From Flavobacterium panacis (lineage in GTDB: Bacteria; Bacteroidota; Bacteroidia; Flavobacteriales; Flavobacteriaceae), in assembly GCF_024649945.1 (NCBI RefSeq), contig NZ_JANKMS010000009.1, positions 1 through 64,000 on the forward strand: a DNA stretch of 64,000 nucleotides, in the 5' to 3' direction. Below the pieces are notes generated by a model. The model worked only from the letters and a program-made list of their open reading frames with translations. It did no database searches and had not been told where the DNA came from. The position numbers and the translations under genes were made by a program. Positions within the stretch are counted from its first letter, which is position 1, and each line of letters begins with the position of its first letter. Below, piece after piece: positions 50,902-60,577 of this stretch.

Positions 50902-52455
50902 ATGAGAAATTTTAATTTCTTTATGATGGCATTCCTCGTACTTACTATTTTCAGCTGCAAGAAAGCTGATTACGCTACGGAGCAGAATGCAGATGCTACC
51001 GAAATTGCAGTCACTACTACTGATGCACTTGATGAAGATTACGCTCTTCCTGAACCAAACACGGAAAGCTACGCAGGATTGGAAGAAAATCCGTTTGAAT
51101 CGCCGCTTAAAACACCACTTTCTACTTTTTCTATTGATGTTGATAATGCATCGTATACCAATATTCGACGCTTTATAAATGAAGGACAAAAAGTTCCTAA
51201 AGACGCGGTTCGTGTTGAAGAAATGATTAATTTCTTTAAATACAAATATCCACAGCCAGACGGGCAGCATCCTTTTTCTATCAATACCGAATACAGCGAT
51301 TGTCCGTGGAATAAAAACAGTCAGCTTTTAAAGATTGGTTTGCAGGGAAAAAATATTCCAATGGCAAATTTGCCGGCTACTAATCTGGTTTTTTTAGTGG
51401 ATGTTTCAGGTTCGATGGATGAACAAAACAAATTACCATTATTAAAAGAATCAATGAAGATTCTAGTAAAAGAACTTCGCAGTATTGACAAAGTTTCCAT
51501 TGTGGTTTATGCAGGATCTGCTGGAGTAGTTTTAGAACCAACTCCTGGAGATAACAAAGACGAAATTATGGATGCTTTTGATGATTTACACGCAGGTGGA
51601 AACACAGCTGGAGGAGAAGGAATCGAATTGGCTTATAAACTTGCACAAGAGAATTTTATCAAAGAAGGAAACAATAGAGTAGTGATAGCTACTGATGGTG
51701 ATTTTAATGTTGGCGCGTCAACAGATGATGATATGTTGAAATTGATTGAACAAAAAAGAGAATCTGGAGTTTTCTTAACCGTTTTAGGTTTTGGAATGGG
51801 GAATTATAAAGATTCTAAAATGGAAATTCTAGCCGATAAAGGAAACGGAAATTACGCTTACATCGATAACATTCAAGAAGCAAATCGTTTTCTTGGAAAA
51901 GAATTTAAAGGTTCCATGTTTGCTATCGCGAAAGATGTAAAAATCCAAATTGAATTCAATCCAAAACATGTTCAGGCGTATCGATTGATTGGTTATGAAA
52001 ACCGAAAACTAAATGCTGAAGATTTTAAAAATGACAAAATTGATGCAGGTGAATTAGGAAGTGGACATTCGGTTACAGCTTTGTATGAAATTATTCCAGC
52101 AGGTGTAGAAAGTGATTATGTTCCGTCTGATTTAAAATATACAAAGACGCAGAAAACCGATGGAAATTACAGCGATGAATTGGCAACAGTAAAATTTAGA
52201 TATAAAAAACCTGATGGCAATAAAAGTATAGAGATCGTAAATGTAATAGCAGATAAGAAAACGAATCTGGAAAACAGTTCTGCTGATTTCAAATTTACAA
52301 CTGCCGTTTCTTGGTTCGGATTAAAATTGCGTGAATCAAAATACATTGCAAACAGTTCAAGTTCTGATATTAAAAAATTAGCGAAATCTGGATTGCAAAA
52401 TGATGAAGAAGGTTACAGATCTGAATTTGTAAGATTGGTTGATGCGGTGAATTAA
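50902..52455 (+). CDS. YfbK-like von Willebrand A lipoprotein
   Basis: The start at MRNFNFFMMAF gives 517 residues with a lipobox (VLTIFSCKKAD). An N-terminal domain (about 60-150, PLSTFSIDVDNASYTNIRRFI) precedes a VWA domain whose MIDAS motif is DVSGSMDEQ, and a C-terminal DUF3520-like region follows. This is the YfbK/yfbK-type order. It is likely anchored at an envelope face. Function unknown. The longer upstream frame lacks a signal at its N-terminus. Confidence 0.88.
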   Translation: MRNFNFFMMAFLVLTIFSCKKADYATEQNADATEIAVTTTDALDEDYALPEPNTESYAGLEENPFESPLKTPLSTFSIDVDNASYTNIRRFINEGQKVPKDAVRVEEMINFFKYKYPQPDGQHPFSINTEYSDCPWNKNSQLLKIGLQGKNIPMANLPATNLVFLVDVSGSMDEQNKLPLLKESMKILVKELRSIDKVSIVVYAGSAGVVLEPTPGDNKDEIMDAFDDLHAGGNTAGGEGIELAYKLAQENFIKEGNNRVVIATDGDFNVGASTDDDMLKLIEQKRESGVFLTVLGFGMGNYKDSKMEILADKGNGNYAYIDNIQEANRFLGKEFKGSMFAIAKDVKIQIEFNPKHVQAYRLIGYENRKLNAEDFKNDKIDAGELGSGHSVTALYEIIPAGVESDYVPSDLKYTKTQKTDGNYSDELATVKFRYKKPDGNKSIEIVNVIADKKTNLENSSADFKFTTAVSWFGLKLRESKYIANSSSSDIKKLAKSGLQNDEEGYRSEFVRLVDAVN

Positions 52456-52474
52456 TCATTAAATTCCAAAAAAT

Positions 52475-52517
52475 AAAAATCCCAAATTCCAATTGTCTTT
52501 TGGAATTTGGGATTTTT
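52475..52517. terminator. Bidirectional terminator
   Basis: A 17-bp stem (AAAAATCCCAAATTCCA and its complement) with a 9-base loop and T-runs on both strands separates two convergent genes. Confidence 0.85.
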
Positions 52518-52533
52518 TATTTGAAAAAATAAG

Positions 52534-53145
52534 TTATTGTAATTTAAAATATTTTAATTGTTTATTACCGCAGATCAATTCTGATATTCCATTTTCATTT
52601 TCTTCTCCGATATAACTACTAATTAAATTTCCTGAAATTTGATCGATATAATAACTCCAAACTTCTTTATTCGAATAGGCTATAAAAAGAGGATTGGAAG
52701 TCATATTTTCTTTATCTGAAAAAATAAGTTTTTCGGTTTGAACTAAATTCCACTTTTTCGCTTTAGGATAAAGTTCGTAAAACAATATTTGATTGGGCTC
52801 GATTGTAATCATTTTGCCTACCACACTATCAGAAGGTTCCCTCATTGCCCAAGACTCGGTGGTAATCATTTTCCAATTGCCAGTAATTTCATGTATGTTT
52901 TTTTCTCTTAGAATGATTTTTAGTGAATCTGCCTTTTTTATGGATTTGTCTTTTAATGCTACATCTGCACCCATTTGAGCGAGAGTGAAAAGACCGTAAG
53001 CACGATAAAAATTCTGATTTTTAAGAGCCTTTTGTGCTTCCTCAAAAGAATGTTTCTGATGGTTTTCAGCACTTAATTTTTCTTGTTGAGCAAATAGTGA
53101 AAAAGAGAAATTAATTAATACAACTAAAAATAGTTTTTTAATCAT
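52534..53145 (-). CDS. Unknown exported protein
   Basis: This 203-residue protein has a signal peptide (1-19, FSLFAQQ). A possible TPR-like segment (EEAQKALKNQNFYRAYGLFTLAQMG) is followed by a beta-rich region. Not recognised. It is convergent with the YfbK-like gene. Confidence 0.75.
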   Translation of the reverse strand: MIKKLFLVVLINFSFSLFAQQEKLSAENHQKHSFEEAQKALKNQNFYRAYGLFTLAQMGADVALKDKSIKKADSLKIILREKNIHEITGNWKMITTESWAMREPSDSVVGKMITIEPNQILFYELYPKAKKWNLVQTEKLIFSDKENMTSNPLFIAYSNKEVWSYYIDQISGNLISSYIGEENENGISELICGNKQLKYFKLQ

Positions 53146-53187
53146 CTGAATGTCATTTAAATGATTTTAATTTGCATCCTAAGAAAA

Positions 53188-53934
53188 CTATTTCACTTCT
53201 TTAATGGTTGAAGAATCAATCCAACCTTGAGTTCCGTCTGTTAATTCTACTTTTTTCCAACCAGCAACACTTTCTAAAACATATACTTTTGCTCCTTCGT
53301 GTAAAAGAATAATTCCGTTGGCAGATTTTTCAGGTTTTGCACGAACTTGGCTCAATTCAGAAAAAACAATGGCAACGCGATCATTATCAAAATGACTTTT
53401 TTCAGACATTGCAGCCGAAATACTTAGAGCAAATGCAATTAAGAAAATGAACATACCAACAAAATAAATTCTTTTGGCAAGTGTAGCTTTTGAAAAATAA
53501 TAACCAATAAAACTTAGTAAAAAGATAAATCCAATTGCTACAGCAATTTTTGCCCATTCATTATAATCAAAAATCGAAGTAAAGTTCTGAATCAGTTTGG
53601 CAAAACCCACTTTTGGAACTTCTTTTATTTCATCAATGGTAAGCTTTTTAGCAAACTTTAAATTGTTTAACGTTTCGGGATCGTTCGGTTTTAAAACCAA
53701 AGCCTTTTCATAATTGTAAATCGAAGGCGCAACCTGATTTAGTTTATAATAACAGTTTCCAAGATTAAAGTACAATTCAGCCGAATGTAATTTATCTTCT
53801 TTAATGATGTTTTCGTAAACCTGAACCGCTTCTTTATACTGCCCTTTTTGATAAAGCGCATTTGCCGATTCAAAGCGCCCTTGCGCAAAGAAAACCTGCG
53901 AGATTAATAAAAAGAGATATAGTATGTTTTTCAT
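53188..53934 (-). CDS. batE: BatE-like TPR/SH3 protein
   Basis: This 248-residue protein has a signal peptide, TPR repeats (about 20-90, ALYQKGQYKEAVQVYENII, ELYFNLGNCYYKLNQVAPSI), two membrane segments (about 133-151 and 160-178) and a C-terminal SH3-like domain (RAKPEKSANGIILLHEGAKVYVLE). Last gene of the Bat operon. Confidence 0.88.
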   Translation of the reverse strand: MKNILYLFLLISQVFFAQGRFESANALYQKGQYKEAVQVYENIIKEDKLHSAELYFNLGNCYYKLNQVAPSIYNYEKALVLKPNDPETLNNLKFAKKLTIDEIKEVPKVGFAKLIQNFTSIFDYNEWAKIAVAIGFIFLLSFIGYYFSKATLAKRIYFVGMFIFLIAFALSISAAMSEKSHFDNDRVAIVFSELSQVRAKPEKSANGIILLHEGAKVYVLESVAGWKKVELTDGTQGWIDSSTIKEVK

Positions 53935-54004
53935 TTTATTTTATAATAAGATTTTCAACTTTGCGAACTTAAATTCGACTCAATCTAAATCAATTTTCTA
54001 TTGC

Positions 54005-54022
54005 TCCCGATAGCTATCGGGA
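54005..54022. repeat. Perfect 18-bp palindrome TCCCGATAGCTATCGGGA
   Basis: A perfect self-complementary sequence between batE and batD. This kind of word is common in flavobacterial intergenic regions. It may be a processing or termination hairpin. Confidence 0.85.
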
Positions 54023-54036
54023 TTGCGGTAAAAAAA

Positions 54037-55782
54037 TTAAACAATTTGTTTTTCCAATTCAGAGATAATCAAAACAGCTTTGTTATAATCCTGTTGAATC
54101 GAAGCGCTTGAAGCTGGTGCATAACGTGCAAATTCGCAGTTTTCTGTCAAATCAATAAAATTCTGAACTGTTTCTGCATTTGCATTTCTTGACAATAACA
54201 ATTCTCTAATATTGTCTTTACTCATTTCTGAGGTTTCGATATGCAGTTTGGCTTTCAAGAAATTATGCATTGCTTTTTCTAAGGCGATATAGAACGGCTC
54301 TTTATTATTAAGATGTTTCTTCGCTTGCGATAAATATTTCTTCGCCAATTTATTGTTCATTCTGATTCTGTTTCCAGTAACATCAGCATCACTAGCTTCT
54401 TTTCGTTTCTTCGCTAAAATGATTAACGGAATAATTAAGAAAGGCGCATACAATAACGCTAAATATAGATTTGAGCCATAAAATTCTTTTTTAGCAATAG
54501 GAAGTAAAGCTGTTTTAGATTTTATGTTGCTGAAATGATCCACATTAGCAGTTGCATTTTTAGCAGCGGCTCCTGTATTTGCTTCGGCAGGAGTCGGACC
54601 GTCTAAAACATCAACCGTAATTTCTTTCGAAGTAATGGTTTTGTACGTACCTGAACTCAAATCAAAATAAGAGAACTGCATTGGTTTAATTGTATACTTT
54701 CCTCTGTATTGTGGAACGATTGTATATTTATCTGTAATTCTTCCCGACATTCCAGATAGTGAAGTGGTTACACTTTCGTCATGAACAGGATCGTACATTT
54801 CCAATGCATTCGGAACAACAGGTTTCGGAAGTGTAAATAACTTCAAGTTTCCGCTTCCCTGTGCACTTACAATTAAATCAAGACCTTCACCATTTTTAAG
54901 AGTTGTTTTTGAAGGCGTAACCGTAAAATTCAATTTTCCGACAGCGCCAGTAAAACTTTCTGGTTTTCCAGTTTCAGGAAGAGGTCTTACATTTATTGTT
55001 TTAGCGCCAGCAGAAACTACTTTGTTGTCTTCTATAATCTGCATTTGACCAAACATATCACGACGATTTGTTGGTAATTGTACACCAATATCAAGCGAAA
55101 GAGGTTCAATTGTTAGTTTTCCAGATTTTTGAGGATATAAAATGGTTTTCTTTAAAACTACATAATAACATCTTTCACCTTGATAAGATCCTTCTTCAAC
55201 AGCCAATTGTTTAATATCAATATTTTGATTCCAGAAATCATTGTATTTTGGTTTTGCCAGTTCTTTAAAGCCAGTTACACCAATATTGTTGAAATACAGT
55301 TTGTAAACTACTGTAATCGGCTCATTTAAATAAGGATTCGTTTTTGAAATTTCAGCAACCAGATTCAATAACTCGTTTCCAGATCCTGGAGGTCTGTCGT
55401 TTGGATCTCTTTCTTGAGCTACAGCATTGGTAACGGTAACTTTTATTGGAGAAGTTTTATATACTTGTCCATTGTATTCTATTGCAGCTTGTTTAATAAG
55501 AAGCGCTCCCTTTCTTTCTGGTTGTAAAATATAGGAGTAGATTTTTTGAAAAGAGCTTCGTCCGTTGATCCAGGATTGGCTAATTTGTTGACTTGGTCCT
55601 GCAACCATTCTAAACCCTTCAAAAGAAGGTTGTTCGAAATTGTCTCCATCGACATTCATAATAAAGTCGACACGAAGTCTTTCGTTTACTCCAAGCGAGT
55701 TTTTGCTGACTTTGGCTTCAAATTGTACCTGAGCCATAAGTCCTTGAAAAGTGAGTAGAAATAGAATTAAATACCTTTTCAT
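54037..55782 (-). CDS. batD: BatD-family protein
   Basis: This 581-residue exported protein has repeated beta-sandwich domains (FEAKVSKNSLGVNERLRVDFIM) and a transmembrane helix at about 442-462 (LALLYAPFLIIPLIILAKKRK), with a cytoplasmic helical tail. Typical BatD. It is thought to form an envelope complex with BatA/B. Confidence 0.92.
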   Translation of the reverse strand: MKRYLILFLLTFQGLMAQVQFEAKVSKNSLGVNERLRVDFIMNVDGDNFEQPSFEGFRMVAGPSQQISQSWINGRSSFQKIYSYILQPERKGALLIKQAAIEYNGQVYKTSPIKVTVTNAVAQERDPNDRPPGSGNELLNLVAEISKTNPYLNEPITVVYKLYFNNIGVTGFKELAKPKYNDFWNQNIDIKQLAVEEGSYQGERCYYVVLKKTILYPQKSGKLTIEPLSLDIGVQLPTNRRDMFGQMQIIEDNKVVSAGAKTINVRPLPETGKPESFTGAVGKLNFTVTPSKTTLKNGEGLDLIVSAQGSGNLKLFTLPKPVVPNALEMYDPVHDESVTTSLSGMSGRITDKYTIVPQYRGKYTIKPMQFSYFDLSSGTYKTITSKEITVDVLDGPTPAEANTGAAAKNATANVDHFSNIKSKTALLPIAKKEFYGSNLYLALLYAPFLIIPLIILAKKRKEASDADVTGNRIRMNNKLAKKYLSQAKKHLNNKEPFYIALEKAMHNFLKAKLHIETSEMSKDNIRELLLSRNANAETVQNFIDLTENCEFARYAPASSASIQQDYNKAVLIISELEKQIV

Positions 55783-55785
55783 TTA

Positions 55786-55884
55786 ATCGTTTATCGTTGT
55801 TTAATGTTTAATCGTTTAATCGTCATTTTGTTGCATCGTATTGTTTGGATTAGATCAACAAATTAACGGTTAAACGATTAACCA
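55786..55884. repeat. Word-repeat hairpin (GTTTAATCG type)
   Basis: AATCGTTTAATCG words on the left are answered by CGGTTAAACGATTAACC on the right. It fills the gap between batC and batD. Confidence 0.65.
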
Positions 55885-55888
55885 AATT

Positions 55889-56656
55889 TTACCAGTCTTT
55901 TTCTGTTTTCTTAGGATTACCTTTTACTTTTTGAGCGTTGACTTTGTCCTGAATTTTCTTTTCTTCGTTGTTCACCGCATCTAATAAATTCTGAACACGT
56001 TCTTTGGATATTCCTCCAGGCTGCGGTTTAGGTTCTCCTTTATTGTCAGATTTGTCGTCTTTCTTAGGATCATTTTTGCCGTCTTTTTTGTCTTTGTCCT
56101 TATCGCCTTTGTCGTCTTTTTTATCCTTGTCTTTGTTCTGATCTTTATTTTTGTCCTTGTCTTTATCTTTGTTTTTATCCTTGTCTTTGTCCTTATCCTT
56201 ATTCTTGTCTTTGTTGTCGTTTTTAGGAGGATTCTCTTTTAGCTTTTGTTTGGCATAAGCATAATTGTAACGTGTTTCCTCATCTGTCGGATCATTACGT
56301 AAGGCTTGTTTATATGCTTCAACTGCCTGCGTATAATCTTTCTCTTTCATGAAAACGTTTCCAAGATTGTGATAAGCTTTGTGTTTTTCAGGTCTCGTTT
56401 TAGCGTTTTTTATCGCTTTTGCGTAAGCATATTTGGCTTCAGAAACTTGATTTTGTCTGTAAATAGCATTTCCTAAATTATATGGAGCTGTAGATTTTTT
56501 AGAAAATTTAGATTCCGAAATTCTATAGTTTGCTTCAGCATCAACAAATTTATTCTGTTTATATTCTTCATTGGCAACAGGCAATGATTTGTCTTTCTCT
56601 TGGGCAGAAACTGCGAAAGAAACCGTTAGTAAAATATAAAGAAGTAAATTTTTCAT
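55889..56656 (-). CDS. batC: BatC-like TPR protein with acidic/basic low-complexity tract
   Basis: This 255-residue exported protein has TPR repeats at about 30-130 (APYNLGNAIYRQNQVSEAKYAYAKAI, HKAYHNLGNVFMKEKDYTQ) and a long K/D/N-rich tract (about 145-212, KDKDKDK). The tract is encoded by a near-tandem repeat at 56021-56224. It lies between batB and batD. The tract length probably varies between strains. Confidence 0.88.
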   Translation of the reverse strand: MKNLLLYILLTVSFAVSAQEKDKSLPVANEEYKQNKFVDAEANYRISESKFSKKSTAPYNLGNAIYRQNQVSEAKYAYAKAIKNAKTRPEKHKAYHNLGNVFMKEKDYTQAVEAYKQALRNDPTDEETRYNYAYAKQKLKENPPKNDNKDKNKDKDKDKDKNKDKDKDKNKDQNKDKDKKDDKGDKDKDKKDGKNDPKKDDKSDNKGEPKPQPGGISKERVQNLLDAVNNEEKKIQDKVNAQKVKGNPKKTEKDW

Positions 56657-56712
56657 TCTTAATTTTTATTTTTTTGTTTGCCACAAATTCGATTCATTAA
56701 TGGCGAACTTTT

Positions 56713-57747
56713 TTATTTCTTTTCGTTAAATAAATCCAATTCTTTAATCCAGTTTGTTTTTCTTTCTAACAAGAAAATATCAAGGAATAACAATAAAAAT
56801 GCAAACCCGATAAACCATTGAAATTGTGATTGAAATTCGGCCATTTGTGTAGCTTCAAATTCAGTTTTTTGAATGTTGTTTAAAGCGTTTTTTACATATT
56901 CTAAAACTTCTTTAGTACTTCCGCCGTAAACATAACCTCCTTTTGTTGCTTTTGCAATTGTTTTTAAACCTTCCTGATTTAATTTTGTCGTTACTGTTTC
57001 ACCATTTTGATCTTTTTGATAACCGCGAACAACGCCATTTTCTTTTAACGGAATTGTTCCTCCTTTTTCGGTACCAACACCAATCGTAATGATTTTCATT
57101 CCTATTTTATTGGCTTCTTCTGCAGCAGAAGTAGCGCCTTCAGAATGGTCTTCACCATCAGAAATTAGGATTAATAATTTGCTGGTTTTGCTTTTTTCAT
57201 CAAAATAAGTTGTCGATAATCTAATTGCTTCATCCAAAGAAGTTCCTTGAGAAGAAACCATATCTGGACTCATGCTCTGAAGAAACATTTTGGCAACACT
57301 GTAATCTGATGTTATAGGTAAAACGGGAAAAGCGCTTCCAGCGTATGCCACAATTCCGATTCGGTCACTTCCTAATTGGTTGATAATCTGAGAAACCAAT
57401 TGTTTGCTTTTAGCCAAACGACTTGGAGCAACGTCTTCTGCCAGCATACTTTTAGAAACGTCGACAGCAAAAACAATATCAATACCTTCTCTTTTTACGG
57501 TCTCCATTTTGGTTCCAATTTTTGGATTTACCAAACCGATAATTAAGCAGGTAAGTGCCAAAAGAATTACTACAATTTTTAAAACAGGTTTAAAAACTGA
57601 TTTCTCAGGACTTAATCTTTTTACCATTTCCAAATCACCAAATTCTTGTTGTTTTCTTCTTTTCCAATACATATTGAAAAGGAAAATACACACCACAATT
57701 GGGATTAGTATTAGGAGATATAAATATTTTTTTTCGTCTAATTCCAT
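56713..57747 (-). CDS. batB: BatB-like VWA membrane protein
   Basis: This 344-residue protein has N-terminal membrane segments at about 8-25 and 55-75, a VWA domain with DVSKSMLAEDVAPSR (MIDAS DxSxS) and a C-terminal membrane helix. Second VWA component of the Bat operon. Confidence 0.93.
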   Translation of the reverse strand: MELDEKKYLYLLILIPIVVCIFLFNMYWKRRKQQEFGDLEMVKRLSPEKSVFKPVLKIVVILLALTCLIIGLVNPKIGTKMETVKREGIDIVFAVDVSKSMLAEDVAPSRLAKSKQLVSQIINQLGSDRIGIVAYAGSAFPVLPITSDYSVAKMFLQSMSPDMVSSQGTSLDEAIRLSTTYFDEKSKTSKLLILISDGEDHSEGATSAAEEANKIGMKIITIGVGTEKGGTIPLKENGVVRGYQKDQNGETVTTKLNQEGLKTIAKATKGGYVYGGSTKEVLEYVKNALNNIQKTEFEATQMAEFQSQFQWFIGFAFLLLFLDIFLLERKTNWIKELDLFNEKK

Positions 57748-57764
57748 TTTCTAATTCTAGTTTT

Positions 57765-57826
57765 CAGTCGCAATTTTCAGTCGCGGTTTTCAGTTGTAAA
57801 CTGTAAACAGTGACTGCGACTAAAAT
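57765..57826. repeat. Word-repeat hairpin (CAGTCGC type)
   Basis: TTTTCAGTCGC words on the left and GTGACTGCGACT on the right make a hairpin between batA and batB. The words are the same as at 1-77 and 11055-11116. Confidence 0.7.
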
Positions 57827-57827
57827 A

Positions 57828-58829
57828 TTAAATAAAGCTTCTATAAACCGTATTTCTTAATCCAACTTCTAATAACAACATTAACCCTGCAAACAAAACA
57901 AAAAATCTGTATTTTTCATCATAATCATAGAATTTCAGTTCTTCAATTTCTGTAGTTTCCAGTTTGTTGATTGAGTTGTATATTTCAGCTAATTTATCGT
58001 TGCTGGTTGCTCTAAAGTATGTACCGTCTGTTTTTTTAGCAATGCTTCTCATTAGCTTTTCGTCGATTTCAACTTTCTGCATTTTGAACATCAAACTTCC
58101 GTTTGGAGCGTATTGATATGGAGATTCTGCCATTCCATTTGTTCCAAGCCCGATTGTGTATACTTTAATTCCGTATTGTTTTGCAATGTCTGCAGCAGTT
58201 TCAGGTTCAATAAATCCAGCATTGTTTACACCATCGGTAAGAAGGATAATTACACGGCTTTTTGCTTTACTGTCTTTCAGACGATTTACAGCAGTTGCCA
58301 ATCCCATTCCAATTCCAGTTCCGTCTTGTAATGTTGTATCGTATTTAATTCCTTTAATCGCTTCCAAAATAATCGCTTTGTCGCTCGTAACTGGAGTTTT
58401 GGTATACGCTTCAGAAGCATACAAAACCAATCCGATTCTATCGTTTGGTCTTTCTCCAACGAAATCGGCTGCTACTCTTTTTAAAGCTTCCATACGGTTT
58501 GGCTTTAAATCTCTTGCGAGCATAGATCCTGAAACGTCAATTGCCATTACAATATCGATTCCTTTTGTTGTTTTGGTCTGGTTGCTAATGTCTACCGTTC
58601 TTGGTCTTGCCAAGGCAATAATTAGTGAACATAAAGCAAGTATTCTGAAAACGTATAATGCAGGCTTTAATTTCGTAAGCAACGATTCGCTATTTTGGAA
58701 ACCTGCTGTCGAACTCATTTTTAAAGTAGCCGACTGCTGATTGCGTTTCCAGAAAAACCAAATTATTGCAATCGGAATTAATAGAAACAACCAAAGAAAT
58801 TCTGGATTTAAAAAACTGATATTACCCAT
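57828..58829 (-). CDS. batA: BatA-like VWA membrane protein
   Basis: This 333-residue protein has two N-terminal membrane helices, a VWA domain with MIDAS DVSGSMLARDLKPNR, and a C-terminal helix. Its start overlaps the stop of the upstream gene by one base. First VWA component of the Bat operon. Confidence 0.94.
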   Translation of the reverse strand: MGNISFLNPEFLWLFLLIPIAIIWFFWKRNQQSATLKMSSTAGFQNSESLLTKLKPALYVFRILALCSLIIALARPRTVDISNQTKTTKGIDIVMAIDVSGSMLARDLKPNRMEALKRVAADFVGERPNDRIGLVLYASEAYTKTPVTSDKAIILEAIKGIKYDTTLQDGTGIGMGLATAVNRLKDSKAKSRVIILLTDGVNNAGFIEPETAADIAKQYGIKVYTIGLGTNGMAESPYQYAPNGSLMFKMQKVEIDEKLMRSIAKKTDGTYFRATSNDKLAEIYNSINKLETTEIEELKFYDYDEKYRFFVLFAGLMLLLEVGLRNTVYRSFI

Positions 58830-60460
58830 TAGTTGTTTGCTCTTTGAAGTTCAACAGAATTTAAGATTCGAGTTGTAATCTCGTTAGCATAAGTATCGCC
58901 TTCTTCATGTAAAATCATAATTTGCTGTAAACCCTGATCTTGTTTGAAAAGTAATAATTCATAGTATGCTTTTGTACTCGTTTTAGTTGCTGGATTCAGA
59001 ATAGTCATTGTTCCGTAACCTTTAACTCCTTGAATACCTTCATTTGTTTGAAAATCTTCTTGTTTTACAATAATATTTTGTGCTCCTTGAGCTTCCATTA
59101 CTTTTAATGAACCTTCAAGTGCTTTTGCTAAATCAATATCTGTTGGCTGTTTGAATTTGGCTGTAGAAACAGTGATATAGAAATTATCAATCATACTGCC
59201 GTATACAAAAAGCTGCATTTCTTTAATCAAAGCCATAGTTTCTTTTGGAAGCACTTTTTCAGTGTCCATTCTTTTTAAAACTTTTGGCGTTTCAATAAGA
59301 ACGGCTGGACTTCCATAAGCACTTTTTACCCATTCGCCTTCTAATAATTCTTTAGAAGGATGACCAATTACATTGTCTTTTACGTAGTTGAAACCTTTTG
59401 TAACGATAAAGAAAGTTGTTGTAGCAAATAATAAAAGAATTACAGCCGCGACAGAATATCCAATACGTGCATTTCGTTTTTTGCGAAGTTGTTCCTTAAT
59501 TTGTTTTTGTCTTTGTGCTTCATTCAACAACTGATCTTCAATGTCTTCTGGAACTTCAGTTGGAATCGCATTATCAAGAGTTAAAATTACTTTCTGAATT
59601 TTATTTCTGTCTTCTGTAATTTCAAATTCAAGCGGTTTAGATTTCGCAAACTTTACCAAATCGGCTTGACGTAAAACGCGTTCTAGATTTTCAACCGTTT
59701 CGGGAGTCAGCGTCATTTTCTTTTTGGTAGAAGCTTCTCTAATTGCTGTAATTAACTCAGAAGTTGTGCTTTCCATTGCTGGAATATGAATGGCTTCTTC
59801 AATATAATTTCTCGCAATATCCGTTAATTCACTATAATATTCTTTGACTTCGCCTTTTTGAACAAGCTCTTTTTTCTCTAGGTTGTTTAGTAAACTGGTT
59901 GCTTTTTCGATAGGTGTTTTATAAACTTCTTCTTCGATTTTTTTCAGCTGACGTTTTTTGACATACCAATAAACGAAAGCTCCAATTCCGATAATCGCTA
60001 AAACAATTAAAACGTAAATCCACCAATTTCCCATTCCTTCATCTACCGAAGCAATATCTTTGATATCGTACATTTTTTGTTGTAAAGTATCCACTTTTAC
60101 AGGAGCTACTTCAACTTTGATAGAATCGCTGTAAAAAGCTTTTTTATCAATTAAAATTTTAATGCTTGGAATTGTATAACGCCCAGAATCAAATTGCGTT
60201 AAACCATATTTTTTTACAAGTTCATAAGTACCGTCTTTCTTAACCGTATCAATTGGATAAGACTGAATTACTTCTAACGGACCAATATTTTTAAGTTTTG
60301 GAAATTCAACTTTCGCTGTTGAAGTCACCACTGTTTTAAGCGTCAGTTTGAACTCGGCACCAATCTTGTTTTTGGTCGTATCAATACTTGTTTCTACTTG
60401 TTTTTGAGCAAAAACAGTAGAAGTAAGTAAAAATAAAAATATATAAAACTTTAATTTCAT
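58829..60460 (-). CDS. BatD-related membrane protein of the Bat operon
   Basis: This 543-residue exported protein has an N-terminal beta-sandwich (about 20-130), transmembrane helices at about 148-168 (WIYVLIVLAIIGIGAFVYWYV) and 335-355 (IGYSVAAVILLLFATTTFFIV), and a soluble C-terminal domain. It occupies the place between the DUF58 gene and batA where a BatD/DUF4381-like protein is common. Specific role unknown. Confidence 0.82.
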   Translation of the reverse strand: MKLKFYIFLFLLTSTVFAQKQVETSIDTTKNKIGAEFKLTLKTVVTSTAKVEFPKLKNIGPLEVIQSYPIDTVKKDGTYELVKKYGLTQFDSGRYTIPSIKILIDKKAFYSDSIKVEVAPVKVDTLQQKMYDIKDIASVDEGMGNWWIYVLIVLAIIGIGAFVYWYVKKRQLKKIEEEVYKTPIEKATSLLNNLEKKELVQKGEVKEYYSELTDIARNYIEEAIHIPAMESTTSELITAIREASTKKKMTLTPETVENLERVLRQADLVKFAKSKPLEFEITEDRNKIQKVILTLDNAIPTEVPEDIEDQLLNEAQRQKQIKEQLRKKRNARIGYSVAAVILLLFATTTFFIVTKGFNYVKDNVIGHPSKELLEGEWVKSAYGSPAVLIETPKVLKRMDTEKVLPKETMALIKEMQLFVYGSMIDNFYITVSTAKFKQPTDIDLAKALEGSLKVMEAQGAQNIIVKQEDFQTNEGIQGVKGYGTMTILNPATKTSTKAYYELLLFKQDQGLQQIMILHEEGDTYANEITTRILNSVELQRANN

Positions 60461-60467
60461 TTGATTT

Positions 60468-60568
60468 GGATTTTAGATTTTAGTCTAAAATGATTGCTTT
60501 AATGGCATTAATTTGTCAGAATTTAATTCTCAATTTTAAAAAAATTAAAATCTAAAATCTGCAATCTA
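60468..60568. repeat. Word-repeat hairpin (ATTTTAGATTTTAG type)
   Basis: GGATTTTAGATTTTAG words on the left and AAAATCTAAAATCTGCAATC words on the right form an imperfect hairpin in the gap between the DUF58 gene and the membrane protein gene. Confidence 0.6.
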
Positions 60569-60577
60569 AAATTATAT

